DNA of 64,000 nucleotides from Flavobacterium lutivivi (GTDB taxonomy: Bacteria > Bacteroidota > Bacteroidia > Flavobacteriales > Flavobacteriaceae): NCBI RefSeq assembly GCF_014642275.1, contig NZ_BMIM01000012.1, forward strand, positions 1 to 64,000, in the 5' to 3' direction. A program made the translations under genes and the position numbers. Positions 1 to 8,252 of the stretch are shown here, piece after piece. The notes under the pieces are model-generated. The model saw only the letters and a program-made list of their open reading frames with translations. It did not search any database and had not been told where the DNA came from. The stretch's first letter is position 1, and the number at the start of each line of letters is the position of its first letter.

Positions 1-316
1 GTTCTATTTTTACAAATTCATTATCTTGAATTATGTTATTATTTCTTTTGTTTATTTTATTCCTTCTGTCTAACTCTGATGACAAAGCTACAAATGATAA
101 AAAAATCAATACAATACCTAAATTAAAAGAATAGAAAAAACTAACTAAGAATGAAGAAATAAATGCTAGCGTTGTTAAAACGATATAAAAATCATTCTTC
201 TTTTCCAATCCATTTAATTTTATATTTGGTAATTTATCAATTTCATTTTGTGATTTGTAATCTTGATATTTTGTAAATTCATAAGGTAATGAAAAATAAT
301 TTTCTTCCATATTCAT
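1..316 (-). CDS. Partial small membrane protein of unknown function
   Basis: The frame starts at ATG 316 (a second in-frame ATG lies at 310) and stays open to the window edge, so at least 105 codons are present and the C-terminus is missing. After about 45 polar residues come two hydrophobic helices (LTTLAFISSFLVSFFYSF, then LGIVLIFLSFVAL), followed by a charged K/R/N-rich tail. I do not recognise the family; a two-helix inner-membrane protein is all that can be said. It sits in the tenth and last visible cassette of the array, whose core starts at 360, on the same strand as the other cassette genes. Confidence 0.6.
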   Translation of the reverse strand, partial: MNMEENYFSLPYEFTKYQDYKSQNEIDKLPNIKLNGLEKKNDFYIVLTTLAFISSFLVSFFYSFNLGIVLIFLSFVALSSELDRRNKINKRNNNIIQDNEFVKIE

Positions 317-360
317 TATCGTAATTGTATTATTGTGTTTTTACCAAAATTACCACCAAC

Positions 361-488
361 GGTTCGCCGCCACGCGACGTTGCGGAAAAGCGAACCGAGA
401 TTTCTCCACTAAGATAGAAAGTTCAACGTGAAAACAAAGCTTCTGGTTAAGAAAAACCAGCAATGATCGCGTGGCGGCTGTTGGCGGC
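361..488 (-). repeat. attC-like hairpin of cassette 9
   Basis: Stem GCCGCCACGCG (366-376) pairs perfectly with CGCGTGGCGGC (468-478). The inverse core at 480-488 (GTTGGCGGC on the plus strand) is the complement of the start of cassette 9 at 1956. The next core, GTTGGTGGT on the minus strand, ends at 360 and begins cassette 10. Confidence 0.75.
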
Positions 489-513
489 TGTGAGTTTTAC
501 TAGGAGTATCTTT

Positions 514-1866
514 TTACTTATTTATCAAAAGTTTTTCAGTGGCTATCTTGTCTTTGCTTTCAATTCGGATGATATAAATTCCATTGGCAAAATTTACCGT
601 GCTGATTGTAAGATCTACGGTTTCAGAAACTGATTCAAAAACGTATTTTCCTGTAATATCAGTTATTCTCACAATTGATGCATCAGGCAGGCTTGTTATT
701 GTTGCGTAATCCTTGGCAGGATTCGGATAAAGAGAAATTTTGTTTTCGAAGTTAATATCATTAGTGCTCATATTGTTTGAAAACTTCATAACCGTAGCTT
801 TGTACGAATTTGCGTAATCTTTATATGCTACAAATGGTTCGCCGCTGTTACCGAAAGCTAAGGAGGTATATTCCACGGCTCCATCTGAAAATCCCGTAGG
901 TCCAACAGGTACCCAATTACTTCCGTTAAACTTCATTACTGTAGCTTTTGATGAGTTTCCCTGATCCTCGTAAGACAAGTATGGTTCTCCACTAGGACTG
1001 AATGCAAATGAATTGAAATTAGCGGATGCCTCTGAAAAATCTGGTTGTCCAACAGTTACCCATGAAGTTCCGTCAAATTTCACAACGTTTGCTTTACCTG
1101 AATCATAAGCCAAATATGGTTCACCTGTGCTGTTGAACGCAAGACATGTGAATCCCGCACTTCCTGAAGTGAATCCTGCCGGACCAACGTTTGTCCAAAC
1201 CGTCCCGTCAAACTTCATTACACTGGCTTTATATGAATTAGCCCAATCGCTATAAGCCAAATGAGGTTCATTGGTATTGCTGAATGCTAGTGAGCAGTCT
1301 CTTGCTTCTCCTGCTGAAAATCCAGCTTGTCCAACAGTTTCCCATGTGTTACTGTTAAACTTCATCACTGTAGCTTTGCCCGAATGTGCTCCATCCCAAA
1401 AAGCCACATATGGTTCGCCGGTATTGCTGAATTCAAAAGAAAGCCAAGATACATTTCCTTCTGAAAACCCTTCTTGCCCAACAGTTATCCAAGATATGCC
1501 ATCAAACTTCATGACAGTAGCTTTGCCTGAATTGGCATTATCGATAAATGCAACATAAGGTTCATCGCTGCTACTGAATTCGATAGAAGTATAAAACACA
1601 CCTCCCGGAGAAAACCCTGCCGTCCCGACGATTACCCAATTGGTACCATTAAATTTCATAACGGTAGCTTTGTTTGAGTTTGCATTATCCCTATAGGCTA
1701 CATATGGCTCACCGCTGTTATTGAAGGCAAGTGAAGTGTAAAGGAATGGTGCTGAAGATGTAGAAAATCCTGTTTGGCCAACAGTTTGCCATTGGGCAAA
1801 AGTATTTGTTACCAACCCTACGACTAAAAGTGCGCAGGCAACTAATTTTTGTAGTGATTTTTTCAT
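514..1866 (-). CDS. T9SS-exported repeat protein with type A sorting domain
   Basis: A 450-residue secreted protein starting at ATG 1866 (MKKSLQKLV..., signal peptide ending near TFAQ); the frame extends 15 codons upstream but that stretch is not signal-like. Seven repeats of about 46-48 residues follow, each with the block GEPYVAY, then an acidic/NS segment, then KATVMKFNG and a W near the end (one copy reads KANVVKF). This pattern suggests a beta-propeller-like fold. The last 80 residues are a type A T9SS sorting domain (LYPNPAKD near its start, ending in a basic tail), so the product should be exported by the Por machinery. It is the only gene of cassette 9. The ligand or substrate is unknown. 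Confidence 0.85.
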   Translation of the reverse strand: MKKSLQKLVACALLVVGLVTNTFAQWQTVGQTGFSTSSAPFLYTSLAFNNSGEPYVAYRDNANSNKATVMKFNGTNWVIVGTAGFSPGGVFYTSIEFSSSDEPYVAFIDNANSGKATVMKFDGISWITVGQEGFSEGNVSWLSFEFSNTGEPYVAFWDGAHSGKATVMKFNSNTWETVGQAGFSAGEARDCSLAFSNTNEPHLAYSDWANSYKASVMKFDGTVWTNVGPAGFTSGSAGFTCLAFNSTGEPYLAYDSGKANVVKFDGTSWVTVGQPDFSEASANFNSFAFSPSGEPYLSYEDQGNSSKATVMKFNGSNWVPVGPTGFSDGAVEYTSLAFGNSGEPFVAYKDYANSYKATVMKFSNNMSTNDINFENKISLYPNPAKDYATITSLPDASIVRITDITGKYVFESVSETVDLTISTVNFANGIYIIRIESKDKIATEKLLINK

Positions 1867-1956
1867 ATTATTAATTTTTATATTTTTTACATTAATTATC
1901 ACCCAATTCAATTCATTTGTTGATATCTAACGATGTGCATTCTCATTGCCGCCAAC

Positions 1957-2119
1957 GTGGTGGTCGCTTGACGAAGTTCCGAAAAAAAAGTGAGAGATTT
2001 AAAATTTATTTTAAATATCGGGAATTTTTTTTGAGGGGCCAAATTTCTTCAAACGACCTGTTGGACGCAGTCCGCAGTCGTTGAAATTTGGTCAAGCGAC
2101 CACCACGTTGGGACGCAAT
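1957..2119 (-). repeat. attC-like hairpin of cassette 8
   Basis: CCAACGTGGTGGTCGCTTGAC at 1952-1972 pairs over 21 bp without mismatch with 2091-2111. The left arm includes the core of cassette 9 (GTTGGCGGC, minus strand, starting at 1956). This is the longest perfect stem of the array and, at 163 bp, one of its two longer attC-like elements. Confidence 0.75.
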
Positions 2120-2188
2120 ACGGAAAAGGAGCGAGAGCGCAACGCAGTTGCAGCGTAGCTACTTTTCAAAAACGGATTGCGTCCCAAC
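1957..2188 (-). mobile_element. Gene-less cassette 8
   Basis: The smallest unit, 232 bp, made almost only of hairpins. Its ends form a perfect 15-bp inverted repeat (2105-2119 with 2176-2190, ACGTTGGGACGCAAT and complement), and its attC-like part carries a perfect 21-bp stem (1952-1972 with 2091-2111). No credible open reading frame lies inside. Confidence 0.65.
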
Positions 2189-2320
2189 GTTCCACGGCTT
2201 GTTTTCAGGTGGCAAATTCAGCACCAAGCCGTTACAAATATAAACAAAAGTTTAAATTTAACAGCGTCGTGTCAAAAATATCACAAAACTTGCCACTTGA
2301 AACAAACCGATGTTGCACAC
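2189..2320 (-). repeat. attC-like hairpin of cassette 7
   Basis: The arm at about 2195-2215 (CGGCTTGTTTTCAGGTGGCAA with a bulge) pairs with 2290-2310. The inverse core is GTTGCACAC (plus strand) at 2312-2320, complementary to the start of cassette 7 at 2648. Length 132 bp. Confidence 0.7.
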
Positions 2321-2648
2321 AGTATTATATTTTCACGAACTGAAAAATTCAACGCAACGTTTATCCACAAAGTTTGGTTCGGTTTTCAATTTTCCGCAAA
2401 GTTTTGGGCTAAAAATTGTCTTTAAATTGCTAAAATCCGAGAATTGTCTTTGAAGGTTTCCACAAAGTTTGGTTTCGGTTTTCCTAAATTTTTTCGGCTG
2501 AGAATTGTCTTTGAAGGTTTTTCACAAAGTTTGGTTTCAGTTTTCCATTATCACGCAAGATTTTTCATTTATAAATTTCATTAATTTTCTTGCGAAAAAA
2601 TAGGAGCGAAGCGTTCTGCGGCAGTTCGGAAAATATATTGTGTGCAAC
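2189..2648 (-). mobile_element. Gene-less cassette 7
   Basis: 460 bp with matched ends GTTGCACAC (minus strand, starting at 2648) and its complement at 2312-2320. The body (about 2340-2620) contains repeated CAAAGTTTGG(T)TTCGG-like motifs and a terminal block with AAATAGGAG and GAAGC, shared with cassettes 3 and 4. A short minus-strand open frame exists here but its counterpart is broken in cassette 3, so I do not call a gene. Confidence 0.65.
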
Positions 2649-2776
2649 GTTTTGGCGCTTGGCGAAGAAGCGGATTTCGAAGCACTAAACCTTCTTTCAG
2701 CACAGAGCTTGATACGAAGCACAAAACTTCATTTAATCACTGAACCCGCTTTTTTGCCAAACGCCTGTTAGCGGTT
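2649..2776 (-). repeat. attC-like hairpin of cassette 6
   Basis: The arm near 2654-2673 (GGCGCTTGGCGAAGAAGCGG) pairs, with G-T pairs, with the arm near 2746-2765. The inverse core GTTAGCGGTT (2767-2776, plus strand) complements the start of cassette 6 at 3377 (GTTAGCGGT on the minus strand). Length 128 bp. Confidence 0.72.
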
Positions 2777-2797
2777 CGGTGTTCTTTCTCTGTCGTC

Positions 2798-3343
2798 TTA
2801 ATTGTCATTGAATAATTGCACTAAAAAGTCTTTAATTTCTCCTTCTTTCCAAGTTTTTGAACTTCCTGAAAAGTTGTAAGCCAAGCCATTTTTAGAGCCA
2901 AAAAGAAAAATTGTATTCACGTTCTTTTCGTCACTTTTTACTTGCCACAAAATGTAACCCTTGTCTGCTTGGTTGTCAACAGTAGTAATCGTCAAACCTT
3001 GTTTTTCCCAATATTCTGCGTCCCATTTTACAAAGTCAGTTACGAATTCATTGTCTGTTTGATTGGTTTTATAAAACGGGTATTTTTCTTTTGGATTTTT
3101 AGTTACAGCAACAGTTGTCGAGTCATTGTTTGTAAAGAAATGCTGTTTGCTTACTTGGTTGTAACTTGTCTTTGTCCATTTGTCTGGAAAAACAATATTG
3201 CCATAGGGTAACAAAGTCAAAGTCGTTTGATTTTTCTTTTCGTCATAACTGTCTGCGATAATCATACTTGTTTGTGTCGTCTTACAGGAAGTCAACACTA
3301 ATAATAAAAGTCCAATTACGATATTTAAATTCTGTCTTTTCAT
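2798..3343 (-). CDS. Putative lipoprotein, cassette cargo
   Basis: A 181-residue protein with a lipoprotein signal: MKRQ start, hydrophobic stretch IVIGLLLLVL and lipobox LTSC with Cys20 as the likely lipidation site, followed by KTTQTS. The mature part is about 160 residues, rich in W, Y, K and D, with no motif I recognise; length and composition fit a small periplasmic beta-rich domain. It is the only gene of cassette 6, with the attC-like element about 20 bp after its stop codon. No promoter of the TAnnTTTG type was seen close upstream, so expression may depend on readthrough from the array. Confidence 0.75.
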   Translation of the reverse strand: MKRQNLNIVIGLLLLVLTSCKTTQTSMIIADSYDEKKNQTTLTLLPYGNIVFPDKWTKTSYNQVSKQHFFTNNDSTTVAVTKNPKEKYPFYKTNQTDNEFVTDFVKWDAEYWEKQGLTITTVDNQADKGYILWQVKSDEKNVNTIFLFGSKNGLAYNFSGSSKTWKEGEIKDFLVQLFNDN

Positions 3344-3377
3344 TTCTGTTCGTTTTCGTTTTACACTGACCGCTAAC

Positions 3378-3504
3378 GGTTTGCAGCTATAAGAAGTTGG
3401 CGATTTCGAAGCACAAAACTGTCAACCTGCACGAAAGTTTGATTGAAAAACTGAACTTCATTTAACCACTGAACTGCCAATTTCTTATAGGTGCTGTTAC
3501 CTGC
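3378..3504 (-). repeat. attC-like hairpin of cassette 5
   Basis: GCAGCTATAAGAAGTTGGC (3383-3401) pairs with 3476-3494 (17 of 19 positions). The inverse core GTTACCTGC (3496-3504, plus strand) is complementary to the start of cassette 5, which lies almost 7 kb away at 10372. Length 127 bp, the same as the attC of cassette 1. Confidence 0.78.
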
Positions 3505-3659
3505 TGGCCTTCTGTCCACCGTGTCGCTGTATGCCTTGTCAATATTGAGTTTTCGTGTCATTGTCTGCTGTATTTGTCGGGCTGTGTGTTGGTGTATTTT
3601 TATTTTTTTTGAAGCGTTGGGAAATTTTTTAAAAACAATTTTTGTCTGCGTTGGCAAAG

Positions 3660-3717
3660 CAAGCTCTTTTGCAATTTTTGGTCTGTGCGTTGGCTTGTGC
3701 GAATTGCAAATGTGCTT
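3660..3717 (-). repeat. F-type hairpin, downstream-end version
   Basis: Stem CAAGC, internal loop TCT, stem TTTGCAATTT at 3660-3677 faces GAATTGCAAA, TGT, GCTTG at 3701-3717. The loop carries GTCTGTGCGTTGGCTTGTG, shared with the copy at 12497-12555. Both arms differ in sequence from that copy yet still pair, so the fold rather than the sequence is kept. It lies 15 bp beyond the last gene of the AAA+ operon. Confidence 0.7.
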
Positions 3718-3731
3718 GTTTTTAAGGTTGA

Positions 3732-3911
3732 CTATAGCTTCTCAATTTTCTTCATTAATTCTAACATTCTATCGTGCTTTTGTTTGTGGTCTTCTTTTTC
3801 AATATTGCCATTTATCAATGCCAAAAGGAATTCTTTGTCCTCAACTATTACTATGCTTTTAAGTTGTTGTTTTGCTTCTTCTAGCAATTTTTTCATTTCT
3901 GATGCTTCCAT
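3732..3911 (-). CDS. Small helical protein, last gene of the AAA+ operon
   Basis: A 59-residue frame from ATG 3911 to TAG 3732, starting 3 bp after the stop of the septoil-knot gene. The sequence (MEASEMKKLLEEAKQ... ending KKIEKL) is highly charged with heptad-like leucine/isoleucine spacing, so one or two amphipathic helices or a short coiled coil is likely. No family recognised. Its place at the tight end of the operon and its clean helical composition make it a likely real gene, possibly a regulator or adaptor of the cluster; that role is inference. Confidence 0.6.
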   Translation of the reverse strand: MEASEMKKLLEEAKQQLKSIVIVEDKEFLLALINGNIEKEDHKQKHDRMLELMKKIEKL

Positions 3912-3914
3912 AAT

Positions 3915-4247
3915 TTAATACATTAAATGTGATTTATTTTTGTTCCTCCAACCTGCTTGATTTTTGTAGCTAATAAAATATACTTTTAGGTCTGCTTGGT
4001 TTTCATATTCAACAAAGAATATTTTTTTATCCGCTTGATTTTGATGTTCAACAAAGAACCAATTCCCATCATTCTTGCCAACTTCATTTTGGTATTTCAC
4101 TTTATAAACTTTTAAGTCTGCTTGGTTTTCATATTTTACCACGAATACTTTTATGTCCGCTTGATTAACATACTTAACGGAATAAACTTTCTGTGAGAAA
4201 CAGAATAAAGAAACAAGTAAAAGTGAAATTGTAAAAAAGTATTTCAT
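3915..4247 (-). CDS. Secreted septoil-knot (DUF6150-like) repeat protein
   Basis: A 110-residue protein from ATG 4247, one base after the AAA+ gene's stop. Residues 1-19 are a signal peptide (MKYFFTISLLLVSLFCFSQ). The mature part has six short repeats of the type V-x-Y-E-N-Q-A-D-L-K-V-Y, the last ending NQAGW. This pattern is typical, as far as I recall, of the DUF6150 or Septknot family, small proteins whose predicted and solved folds contain a 7(1) knot. Biochemical function is unknown. The frame runs on upstream inside the AAA+ gene, but the signal peptide fixes the start. Export of this protein beside a cytosolic ATPase and two membrane proteins hints at an envelope-spanning system. Confidence 0.8.
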   Translation of the reverse strand: MKYFFTISLLLVSLFCFSQKVYSVKYVNQADIKVFVVKYENQADLKVYKVKYQNEVGKNDGNWFFVEHQNQADKKIFFVEYENQADLKVYFISYKNQAGWRNKNKSHLMY

Positions 4248-4248
4248 A

Positions 4249-5802
4249 TTAAATAATAATTGAACGTTTACCAATAACCTTGTCGTTTGGTGAAGCATCC
4301 CAAGAAACTCCAGATGCTGGGACTGCTCTTTCTCTTCCCCAAATTCTGATAGCTTCAATTTTTTCGGGTGCTGTCTTACTAAGTGGAACAATATTTCTAA
4401 AGCATTTTTCAAAAAGAGTATCGTCAACAACTTTGTCACCGTGAATTACTGCTTGAATTGCAACATCTCTAACTGCTCCTTCAAGGTCTGAACCTGCAAA
4501 ACCGTCTGAAATTTCAACGAGTTTACTTAATGTGTCTGATGATGGTTGATTTAATAAGTTGCGTTTTACATATAAGTTAATGATGTCCTTACGTTCAACT
4601 TCGCCTGGCAAGTCCACAAAAAATAATTCGTCAAAACGTCCTCTGCGTAAAAGTTCAGGAGGTAATTTAGTTACATCGTTTGCAGTAGAAACTACAAAAA
4701 CTTTAGCCATACTTTCTTGAAGCCAAAACAAAAACTGACCAACCATTCTTGTAGAAGTGCCTCCGTCATTTGAACCAGTTGCACCCGAAAGTCCTTTTTC
4801 AATTTCGTCAATCCACAAAACACAAGGTGCAGCGTTGTCTGCTGATGCTAATGCTTCTTTTAGTCTGTTTTCAGATTGTCCGAGATACTGACCTTGAATA
4901 GCAGCAAGGTCAAGACGATATAATGGCAAATTCCAATTTGCAGCGATAAATTTTGCGGATAAAGATTTACCACAACCCGGAACGCCAACTAATAAAACAC
5001 CTCTTGGAGGTCTCATTTTTCTTGCTTTCAAGTCTGCTGTCAATAATTGCTTTTGATTGTCAAGCCAATGTTGAAGTCCGCTAAGTCCAGCAACTGAAAG
5101 GGTAGAAGGGTCAAGTTTTACTTTTTCTAAACCCGATATGTCGCTGAATAATTTGTCTTTTGCATTGCTTAATTCTTTGATGTCATCTTTGGTTAAAGAA
5201 CCTTTAGCCATTTGAGTAGCCAAAACATTTTCGGCTTCAATCTTAGTCATATTGGCTAAAATGGTTGCAGCCATTTTATAATCAGTTTCGACCCACTCAA
5301 GCGGAATAGAACCTTTGTAAGGAGTAACACATTCTTTAACGACTTCCAACATTTCTTCTTCGTTGGGAGCATCAAGTGTTATTGTCATTCCTAAACGCTG
5401 TAATTGTGGCCAAATACTTTTGGTTGTAATCAAACAAATACTTCCGCCTCTTTCTATTGCTTGAACAACGCAATCGTAAATGTGTCTTGAAACTAAATTA
5501 TCATCTTCGATGTCGCTAACCTCTGTAAAAACAAATGTCAAATTCTGTCTTTGTGATATGTTCTGAACAGCATAATCTAAACCACCTGCAACGGAACGGT
5601 CGTCATTTACACTTTTCTTGGATTTTATATCCATTGTTCCGTGAGATAAACTATGAACATAAATAGGGATGTTTATTTCTTCCGCTAACTGTTGTATTAC
5701 CTCTAAAACCCTAGCTCTTTCAATGCTTCGGATAGATATAAAAGGTATTCTTGCTCTGAACATTCGCAATAGCGAAGTCTTGAATTCTGCTTTATTTGCC
5801 AT
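4249..5802 (-). CDS. Ycf46-like AAA+ ATPase
   Basis: A 517-residue ATPase. Residues 1-220 form an N-terminal region resembling a degenerate AAA or adaptor domain, as in Ycf46-type proteins. Residues 240-500 are a complete AAA+ module: Walker A GVPGCGKS (273-280), Walker [12 protein letters not shown] (327-337), sensor 1 STAN (372-375), arginine fingers in LLRRGRF (384-390) and a sensor 2 region [13 protein letters not shown]. All catalytic residues are present, so it should form an ATP-driven ring. It lies between the 177-residue gene (1 bp upstream) and the knot gene (1 bp downstream), which implies translational coupling. The C-terminus ends GKRSIII, similar to the tails of two other proteins of the operon. 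The remodelling target is unknown. Confidence 0.9.
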   Translation of the reverse strand: MANKAEFKTSLLRMFRARIPFISIRSIERARVLEVIQQLAEEINIPIYVHSLSHGTMDIKSKKSVNDDRSVAGGLDYAVQNISQRQNLTFVFTEVSDIEDDNLVSRHIYDCVVQAIERGGSICLITTKSIWPQLQRLGMTITLDAPNEEEMLEVVKECVTPYKGSIPLEWVETDYKMAATILANMTKIEAENVLATQMAKGSLTKDDIKELSNAKDKLFSDISGLEKVKLDPSTLSVAGLSGLQHWLDNQKQLLTADLKARKMRPPRGVLLVGVPGCGKSLSAKFIAANWNLPLYRLDLAAIQGQYLGQSENRLKEALASADNAAPCVLWIDEIEKGLSGATGSNDGGTSTRMVGQFLFWLQESMAKVFVVSTANDVTKLPPELLRRGRFDELFFVDLPGEVERKDIINLYVKRNLLNQPSSDTLSKLVEISDGFAGSDLEGAVRDVAIQAVIHGDKVVDDTLFEKCFRNIVPLSKTAPEKIEAIRIWGRERAVPASGVSWDASPNDKVIGKRSIII

Positions 5803-5803
5803 T

Positions 5804-6337
5804 TTAAAATATTATTTTTCTACCCGTTGGTGGGATTATTTCGTTTGTATTTTGTTTACTGTTTTTCTTGTCCGTTTTAATTTCTTCGGGAATATCATTA
5901 AGACCAAAAGTGCTTAACAATATCAGCATTTTTTCTCTACCACTTGAAATTTTAGAAACGTTATCCTTTAATGACTTTTTTATTTCAGCAACAAAATCTT
6001 CAAGGTCTTTCTTTAATGTTTTTCGTAAATCTTCTGGAAGTCCTTTTAATACAACGAACTTGCTTAATGATGAGAGATTTTGTTTCCCATTTCTTAAAGC
6101 AATTTCAAAGTCGTCCTCTGTTTTAAAGTTTTGCAACTGAAATGAACGCTGGAATTTGTCAAGCCAACTTTGTTTTCGTTTTTTATAAACATCCTCAACT
6201 CTTGAATAGAAACGTGAAGCAGTTCCAGCATCAACTGTGAAACTACCTTTGCTCAATTCTTCTAATGCTGTATCATCACCATCACCGAATTTATCAAGTA
6301 GATTTGTCCACTCCGAATATGTTGTCGGTGCTGCCAT
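5804..6337 (-). CDS. Unknown helical protein of the AAA+ operon
   Basis: A 177-residue soluble protein, charged and predicted mostly helical (YTSRVEDVYKKRK-like basic helices, then LPEDLRKTLKKDLEDFVAEIKK). No recognised domain. Its ATG overlaps the stop of the preceding 63-residue gene by one base (TAATG), and it ends one base before the AAA+ gene. The last residues are IIPPTGRKIIF, a low-complexity linker followed by a basic-hydrophobic tag like those ending the AAA+ protein (GKRSIII) and the 566-residue protein (TARNII). A role as adaptor or substrate carrier for the ATPase is inference from coupling. Confidence 0.8.
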   Translation of the reverse strand: MAAPTTYSEWTNLLDKFGDGDDTALEELSKGSFTVDAGTASRFYSRVEDVYKKRKQSWLDKFQRSFQLQNFKTEDDFEIALRNGKQNLSSLSKFVVLKGLPEDLRKTLKKDLEDFVAEIKKSLKDNVSKISSGREKMLILLSTFGLNDIPEEIKTDKKNSKQNTNEIIPPTGRKIIF

Positions 6338-6528
6338 TACTGCTGTTTAATTCTTGGATTTATGAATTGGTTAGGTGGAACAATATCCCAGTCAGGAAAT
6401 TTTGCGCTTCCTTTTTCTGCTTCAGTTCTACCCTGAAATAAATTAGGTTTTACAGTAGTTTCCTTCTTTGGTTCGTGGTTGGTGTTTTCTGATTGTTCCG
6501 AATTGTCACCTAAAATTATTTTGGTCAT
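6337..6528 (-). CDS. Short disordered linker-type protein of the AAA+ operon
   Basis: A 63-residue protein starting MTKIILGDN, then a polar stretch rich in N, E, K and T, then FPDWDIVPPNQFINPR. It looks intrinsically disordered. The N-terminal M-T-K-I-I-L-x-D-N resembles M-A-R-I-I-L-Q-N-D-N of the first gene product of the operon, and the PP near the end recalls IIPPTG in the next gene product. It sits 18 bp after the 566-residue gene and overlaps the next start by one base. Function unknown; conserved placement makes it more likely a real small scaffold or tag-bearing protein than noise. Confidence 0.65.
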   Translation of the reverse strand: MTKIILGDNSEQSENTNHEPKKETTVKPNLFQGRTEAEKGSAKFPDWDIVPPNQFINPRIKQQ

Positions 6529-6546
6529 CTTTTTAAATTTAAAATG

Positions 6547-8247
6547 TTAGATAATGTTTCTTGCTGTTTCTTTTGATACACTTGAAAAGTCTTCAGGTGT
6601 AATTGAATTAAGTAATTGTCTTAATACTTCTGCATTCGCATCTTCTGTTGTATGCTCTTTTCTATAATCAACAGTTTCAGCGATACAACCTCTTAAAACT
6701 TCTTTTGCTTTTCTTTTTCTTTCCGCAACATTATCAGTAATATTTTCTTTTGCAGTATTGAAGTTTTTAATGTTATTCCATATCAAAACACCGCCAATTC
6801 CAAGACCAACAAGACCAGCAATTATGTGAAGACTAAAAGCCCATACGCCAAGCAAACAAACCAATGCCCCTATGATAACGCCACCATAAGGAAATGAAAG
6901 TTTGCCAAGTTCTGTATCTAAAACATTTTGATAAAACGCTTCTTGCTTTTTCACAAGCTCATTTTCTTCACTACCATCTTTGGTTGTAGTTTTAAATCCA
7001 TCAACATTAAGTTCTATTGTCTGAGGAATTCTATTTCTACTTTGTGCAGTAAATGTGTCGTGTGCCTCAACAATCCAAGGTTGGCTAATAGAAACGGCTA
7101 ATGCTTGAGTTACTTTAGTTGCACCTGATAGCTCGGGATTGAAAGAAGCGTTTGTTAAGAGTTGTAAGAAATCTACCTTTTCATCAAAAATGTGTTTTTC
7201 AGCATCCATAATTGCTTGAGCCGCATTTTTATCTCCATCCATTTGGATTATTAATTGGTTCAGCCTTACTTGCTCTTGCAATGGCAATTCTTCATCATCA
7301 AAATTTGTAACCAACAATGAAAGAATTTCATCTAACTGTACTTTAACACCCTTTGAAAAATCAGCAGATGAAGATATTATCCCTTTGAAGTGAATATTTA
7401 ATATACCGTGAATTTTCGCCTCTTTTAATGATGTTTCAAGATTTGCCCAATTAGTGGCAAATTTTTCAAGCATAGGGTATTTTCCATCTGATAAAGGTCC
7501 AGAAGCTTCAAAAAACTTTACCCATTGTGATTTTTGTTCGTTGATAAAAGTATCTCCTTGGGTTAATTGGTCTAACCAACCTTTTACATTAGACATCATT
7601 AATTGTCTTGCTGCTGGCGGGAAAACACCTGTTGTTACAGCTTCTAGTATAATTATGAATTCTCTGTCTAAATTTTGAGGGTTTTGATGCATAAAATAAC
7701 GTTCAAGCCATTTTAAACTTGCATCGTTTCTTGTAAGTCTACGCATAACTAACATAAAGAAAAGAGTAGTTTTATAATCGTCTCTTTTCAATGCTTCATT
7801 CAATGCTTTTTCATTTACGCTCTTATCATTTCTTATCCAAGCTGCTAAAGCTACCAAAGCAGGTGCTAACCAATAACCTGGGGCTTTTATCATTACTTCT
7901 TCAGTAGTGAACTTTAAAGTTTCATCGCTTACTACACCTGTATCAACACCTTGCAAAATACCTGTTGCCATTCTTCTAACTTCGGCATAATAACCAAACT
8001 TGATTTGCAAGTCTTGTTTTAAATTACCTTGACGAGTTTCGGCAAGTTGCAATGATTTATGCTTGATGTCCGCTTCCACAAAATCTGCAAAGGCATCTGC
8101 AAGTTTCACTAACTCACTTTCTAATTGGTCTTGTTTAAAATTTAATGTACTTACTTCAGAATGCACTCCAGACATATCTGAACTAATTGACCTAAGAGCA
8201 CTATTTATAACTGAAAGGTCTGCGTAAGAGATTACTTGATTTGACAT
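6547..8247 (-). CDS. Large helical protein with C-terminal membrane anchor
   Basis: A 566-residue protein. Residues 1-60 contain a predicted coiled coil (SALRSISSDMSGVHSEVSTL...). A long helical, mostly soluble region follows to about residue 450. A hydrophobic hairpin (FPYGGVIIGALVCLLGVWAF, then IIAGLVGLGIGGVLIW) occupies about 460-500, and a basic tail ends TARNII. No family recognised. It would place a large cytoplasmic domain at the inner membrane, a plausible platform for the AAA+ ring. The stop of the preceding gene lies 5 bp upstream of its ATG. Confidence 0.82.
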   Translation of the reverse strand: MSNQVISYADLSVINSALRSISSDMSGVHSEVSTLNFKQDQLESELVKLADAFADFVEADIKHKSLQLAETRQGNLKQDLQIKFGYYAEVRRMATGILQGVDTGVVSDETLKFTTEEVMIKAPGYWLAPALVALAAWIRNDKSVNEKALNEALKRDDYKTTLFFMLVMRRLTRNDASLKWLERYFMHQNPQNLDREFIIILEAVTTGVFPPAARQLMMSNVKGWLDQLTQGDTFINEQKSQWVKFFEASGPLSDGKYPMLEKFATNWANLETSLKEAKIHGILNIHFKGIISSSADFSKGVKVQLDEILSLLVTNFDDEELPLQEQVRLNQLIIQMDGDKNAAQAIMDAEKHIFDEKVDFLQLLTNASFNPELSGATKVTQALAVSISQPWIVEAHDTFTAQSRNRIPQTIELNVDGFKTTTKDGSEENELVKKQEAFYQNVLDTELGKLSFPYGGVIIGALVCLLGVWAFSLHIIAGLVGLGIGGVLIWNNIKNFNTAKENITDNVAERKRKAKEVLRGCIAETVDYRKEHTTEDANAEVLRQLLNSITPEDFSSVSKETARNII

Positions 8248-8252
8248 ATGTT

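Noticed and set aside
2177-2722. Short open frames on both strands inside the gene-less cassettes
   Set aside because: They start or end within hairpin arms. The only partly conserved one (shared peptide YFPN-RR in cassettes 7 and 4) is broken by TGA in cassette 3, so similarity reflects shared DNA, not protein.
3373-3862. Overlapping frames on both strands between the lipoprotein and AAA+ operons
   Set aside because: They cover the attC-like hairpin of cassette 5 and the A/C-rich linker; the small frame 3732-3911 is the only one with protein-like sequence and operon spacing.
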